A stretch of 15,952 nucleotides of DNA from JADGQN01 sp035315185 (lineage in GTDB: Bacteria > Desulfobacterota > Syntrophorhabdia > Syntrophorhabdales > WCHB1-27): positions 1-15,952 of the forward strand of contig DATFYE010000165.1 of assembly GCA_035315185.1 (NCBI GenBank). The letters run 5' to 3'. The notes under the pieces are model-generated. The model was not told the DNA's origin. It was given only the letters and a program-made list of their open reading frames with translations, and did not search any database. A program made the position numbers and the translations under genes. Below are positions 14,229 through 15,952 of this stretch, one piece after another. How positions within the stretch are numbered: position 1 is the first letter of the stretch; the number at the start of each line of letters is the position of its first letter.

Positions 14229-14939
14229 TTGATAACTGAACAGTTCCGGGTCACCTCAGGAGATCACCTCGTAGCCGGGCTTCTTTCAATTCCGGAAGGG
14301 TCCGGGCGGTCTCCCTGCGTGATACTCTCCCACGGCCTTGTCAGCTCGAAAGAAAGCTCCAAGTATATATACTTGTCTGAACGTCTCTCTGCTGTAAGCA
14401 TAGCCGCCTGTCGCTTCGATTACCACGGCTGCGGCGAAAGCGGAGGTAACATCACTGAAACAACGCTTACCATACGCGTTCGAGATCTCGAATCGGTCCT
14501 CGATCACGTTCTGGGCCACCACTCCATAGATGAAGGCAGGATAGGAATCCTGGGAAGCAGCTTTGGTGGCTCTGCGGCGTTGGTAGAGGCGGCAAAAAAC
14601 AAGAAGATACGATGCGCGGCGTTGTGGGCTACCCCCTACATGCTGGAAGAGAAGAAGGATAAGACTATCTCTGACATACCTTTTCAATCCTCAATCTTTG
14701 TCGACTTTTCAAAATACAATCTGCTTTCAGAAGCACAAAAAGTCTCTCATGCCATTGTCGTCCATGGAGAACTGGATGAAGTTGTGCCCTGCTTTGAGGG
14801 GAAGGCGATTTACGAGAACCTGAAACGGCCCAAGAAGCTGATCGTCGTGAAGGGAGCCGATCACACCTTTACCAGCCTGACCCATCGCGACAGGGCTGCT
14901 GAGCTGAGCTTGGGGTGGTTTAAGCGCTACCTCGGATAG
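14229..14939 (+). CDS. Alpha/beta hydrolase (BAAT/prolyl-oligopeptidase-like, S9-type fold)
   Basis: The product is 236 residues. LSHGLVSS (33-40) forms the oxyanion loop. GSSFGG (109-114) is the nucleophile elbow with Ser111, and Asp183 (HGELDEVV) and His212 (KGADHTF) complete the triad. RFDYHGCGESGG (62-73) is the usual alpha/beta hydrolase strand. It is probably a cytoplasmic esterase or acyl hydrolase, since no signal peptide is seen; the substrate is unknown. The start TTG at 14229 is preferred because AAGGAGG lies four bases upstream and the domain begins at once. A GTG at 14169 that overlaps the lptG stop would add 20 residues translated from the heptamer array. The gene is probably co-transcribed with lptFG, but no functional tie to LPS is shown. 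Confidence 0.87.
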   Translation: MITEQFRVTSGDHLVAGLLSIPEGSGRSPCVILSHGLVSSKESSKYIYLSERLSAVSIAACRFDYHGCGESGGNITETTLTIRVRDLESVLDHVLGHHSIDEGRIGILGSSFGGSAALVEAAKNKKIRCAALWATPYMLEEKKDKTISDIPFQSSIFVDFSKYNLLSEAQKVSHAIVVHGELDEVVPCFEGKAIYENLKRPKKLIVVKGADHTFTSLTHRDRAAELSLGWFKRYLG

Positions 14940-14960
14940 AACGGAAAAGGACAACCCGTC

Positions 14961-15641
14961 TCATCCCTTCCCTGTATCCTTGTGGTGGTTCACAAACTTA
15001 CTCTTGATGATATCGGCTATGACATGGCTTAATCCTATGCCCAGCGCAAGAGAAAGGGTCATGACGATCCCGCCGAAAATGATGAGAAAAGATATACTCA
15101 AAATGGTGCTGCCCAGCCCCATATATTCGAAGACAATCCCGAAGGTAATGATGATAAGGAGGATGCGCACAGCCTTGGCTATGATGTCGCCATAGCCTAT
15201 ATTGGCGTTTTCACATCCTACGTAGATCACCCTGCTCAGGAACGTGCTGAAGATTATGCCCACCACTACAATAATCAAGGAGACGAACACGTGCGGAAGC
15301 GCGCTCGAAATTCTCGACACATATTCGCCAAACTGCGGCACCCCGACGAATGTGAGGCCAAAAGAGAAGAACATGATAATGAGCAGCCAAAACACGATTC
15401 TTCCCACGACCTTTGAAGGTGCAGATTTTACACCTCCGCGTGCCAGAAAATGGGAGACTCCAACATCGGAAGCCCACTTATCAAAACGAAAAAGCATGAG
15501 GAGTCTTTCGATAAGCTTTTTCACGAACCAGCTTATGATGAGGCCGGCAATCATCACCAGCACCATGACGATGATGCCCCAGAAAACCTCTAGAAAATTT
15601 TCGTAGAAGTCCCAGAACATCTCGCGGAGAAAGCTTTTCAT
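14961..15641 (-). CDS. Small mechanosensitive-channel-like membrane protein (conserved TM-helix family)
   Basis: The product is 226 residues with five or so hydrophobic helices: about 19-42, 82-103, 115-135, 155-175 and 178-205. Gly-rich helices of the form IIVMVLVMIAGLIISWFVKKLIERLL recur three times at roughly 70-90-residue intervals. This is typical of the conserved TM-helix repeat found in CmpX-like, MscS-related proteins. The cytoplasmic beta domain of true MscS is absent, so a gated mechanosensitive pore is uncertain. No ribosome site precedes the ATG at 15641, but a TTGACA box sits 36 bases upstream. It is convergent with the hydrolase gene, with only 21 bases between stops and no clear terminator. 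Confidence 0.78.
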   Translation of the reverse strand: MKSFLREMFWDFYENFLEVFWGIIVMVLVMIAGLIISWFVKKLIERLLMLFRFDKWASDVGVSHFLARGGVKSAPSKVVGRIVFWLLIIMFFSFGLTFVGVPQFGEYVSRISSALPHVFVSLIIVVVGIIFSTFLSRVIYVGCENANIGYGDIIAKAVRILLIIITFGIVFEYMGLGSTILSISFLIIFGGIVMTLSLALGIGLSHVIADIIKSKFVNHHKDTGKG

Positions 15642-15648
15642 AGCGAAC

Positions 15649-15677
15649 AGCTTAGTAGATGTGCTCGTTTATGTCAA
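15649..15677 (-). promoter_or_regulatory. Candidate sigma-70-type promoter of the mechanosensitive-like gene
   Basis: Consensus TTGACA (15677-15672), a 17-base spacer, then the weak TAAGCT (15654-15649; 3 of 6), seven bases before the ATG. The geometry matches the glycosyltransferase promoter at 8243-8271. Confidence 0.45.
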
Positions 15678-15819
15678 CGGAAAATGCAAAGCGGATGCCA
15701 GACTTCAGCCTTTGGACATCATGGAAGACACTTCTTTCCCTCACTAACCACTCAAACATGCCTTCCGGGCTACTGTCTGAAACGAAAGTTTGGCGCGTGA
15801 GCCACGAGATTCTTTTTTA

Positions 15820-15848
15820 TTGATTTTGTGTATCTTTTCACATATAAC
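15820..15848 (+). promoter_or_regulatory. Sigma-70-type promoter of the right-edge gene
   Basis: TTGATT (15820-15825), a 17-base spacer and TATAAC (15843-15848). The expected start near 15855 gives a leader of about 23 bases that includes a strong AAGGAGGGG ribosome site. The region 15678-15819 between the divergent promoters holds nothing I can identify. Confidence 0.7.
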
Positions 15849-15877
15849 TTACGAGCGAACCGTCAAGGAGGGGATCT

Positions 15878-15952
15878 ATGGAAATCGGGAGGGAGATCTT
15901 CTGGAACGTCGGGCAGCAAGCGCGCTGGATCACCTACGGCCTCATGGTGGTG
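15878..15952 (+). CDS. N-terminus of a probable membrane Fe-S oxidoreductase (HdrD/DsrK-like), partial
   Basis: Only 25 codons are visible before the window ends. The sequence MEIGREIFWNVGQQ followed by a hydrophobic segment (from about residue 17) resembles the first membrane helix of nitrate-reductase-gamma/heterodisulfide-reductase-type iron-sulfur proteins of anaerobes. The ATG has AAGGAGGGG five or so bases upstream and a good promoter. No catalytic or cluster-binding residues are in view, so the assignment rests on recall of the N-terminal pattern. Confidence 0.5.
   Translation, partial: MEIGREIFWNVGQQARWITYGLMVV

Overview
The window looks chromosomal and comes from a Gram-negative bacterium. 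It carries an outer-membrane secretin of a type IV pilus system and the LptF/LptG lipopolysaccharide exporter. Base composition is balanced. The gene starting at the right edge has an N-terminus like membrane-anchored heterodisulfide-reductase-type iron-sulfur proteins of anaerobes. Together these suggest Desulfobacterota (former Deltaproteobacteria) or a neighbouring phylum; this is an inference. No tRNA, rRNA, transposase, phage gene or CRISPR array was seen, and no gap without a gene exceeds 300 bases.

Left half (1-7367, minus strand): a type IV pilus locus of MSHA/type IVa style, read right to left. Four pilin-like genes come first: FimT/GspH-like, PilV-like, PilW-like, and a large cysteine-rich PilX/MshP-like protein. 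They overlap or lie within 12 bases of one another. A 147-base gap with an excellent sigma-54 promoter separates them from the assembly genes: a PilM-PilN fusion, PilO, PilP and an MshL-like secretin that runs off the left edge. The fusion, PilO and PilP overlap; the secretin follows after 47 bases. The likely job is an envelope-spanning alignment complex plus the minor-pilin tip. The major pilin, extension ATPase, platform protein and prepilin peptidase are not in the window.

Middle (7555-11233): a polyprenyl-phosphate-type family 2 glycosyltransferase and a large GT-C-like multi-membrane protein with C-terminal TPRs (both minus), then a divergent ExeA/MshM-type AAA ATPase with one C-terminal membrane segment. 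Their position beside the pilus genes suggests surface or pilin glycosylation and pilus assembly.

Right part (11355-15952): a YfcE/MJ0936-type phosphodiesterase (minus) divergent from the operon lptF-lptG-alpha/beta hydrolase (plus). A small mechanosensitive-channel-like membrane protein (minus) follows, and then the first 25 codons of a probable Fe-S membrane oxidoreductase (plus).

The most notable signals are five: a consensus-quality sigma-54 promoter driving the pilus assembly operon; a PilM-PilN fusion that retains the PilM-binding NLLP peptide of PilN internally; a 9-G tract in an 18-cysteine pilus-tip-like gene, which could make it phase variable; at least five genes whose sigma-70-like promoter lies so close to the start codon that a leaderless mRNA is predicted; and a small family of purine-rich intergenic repeats.
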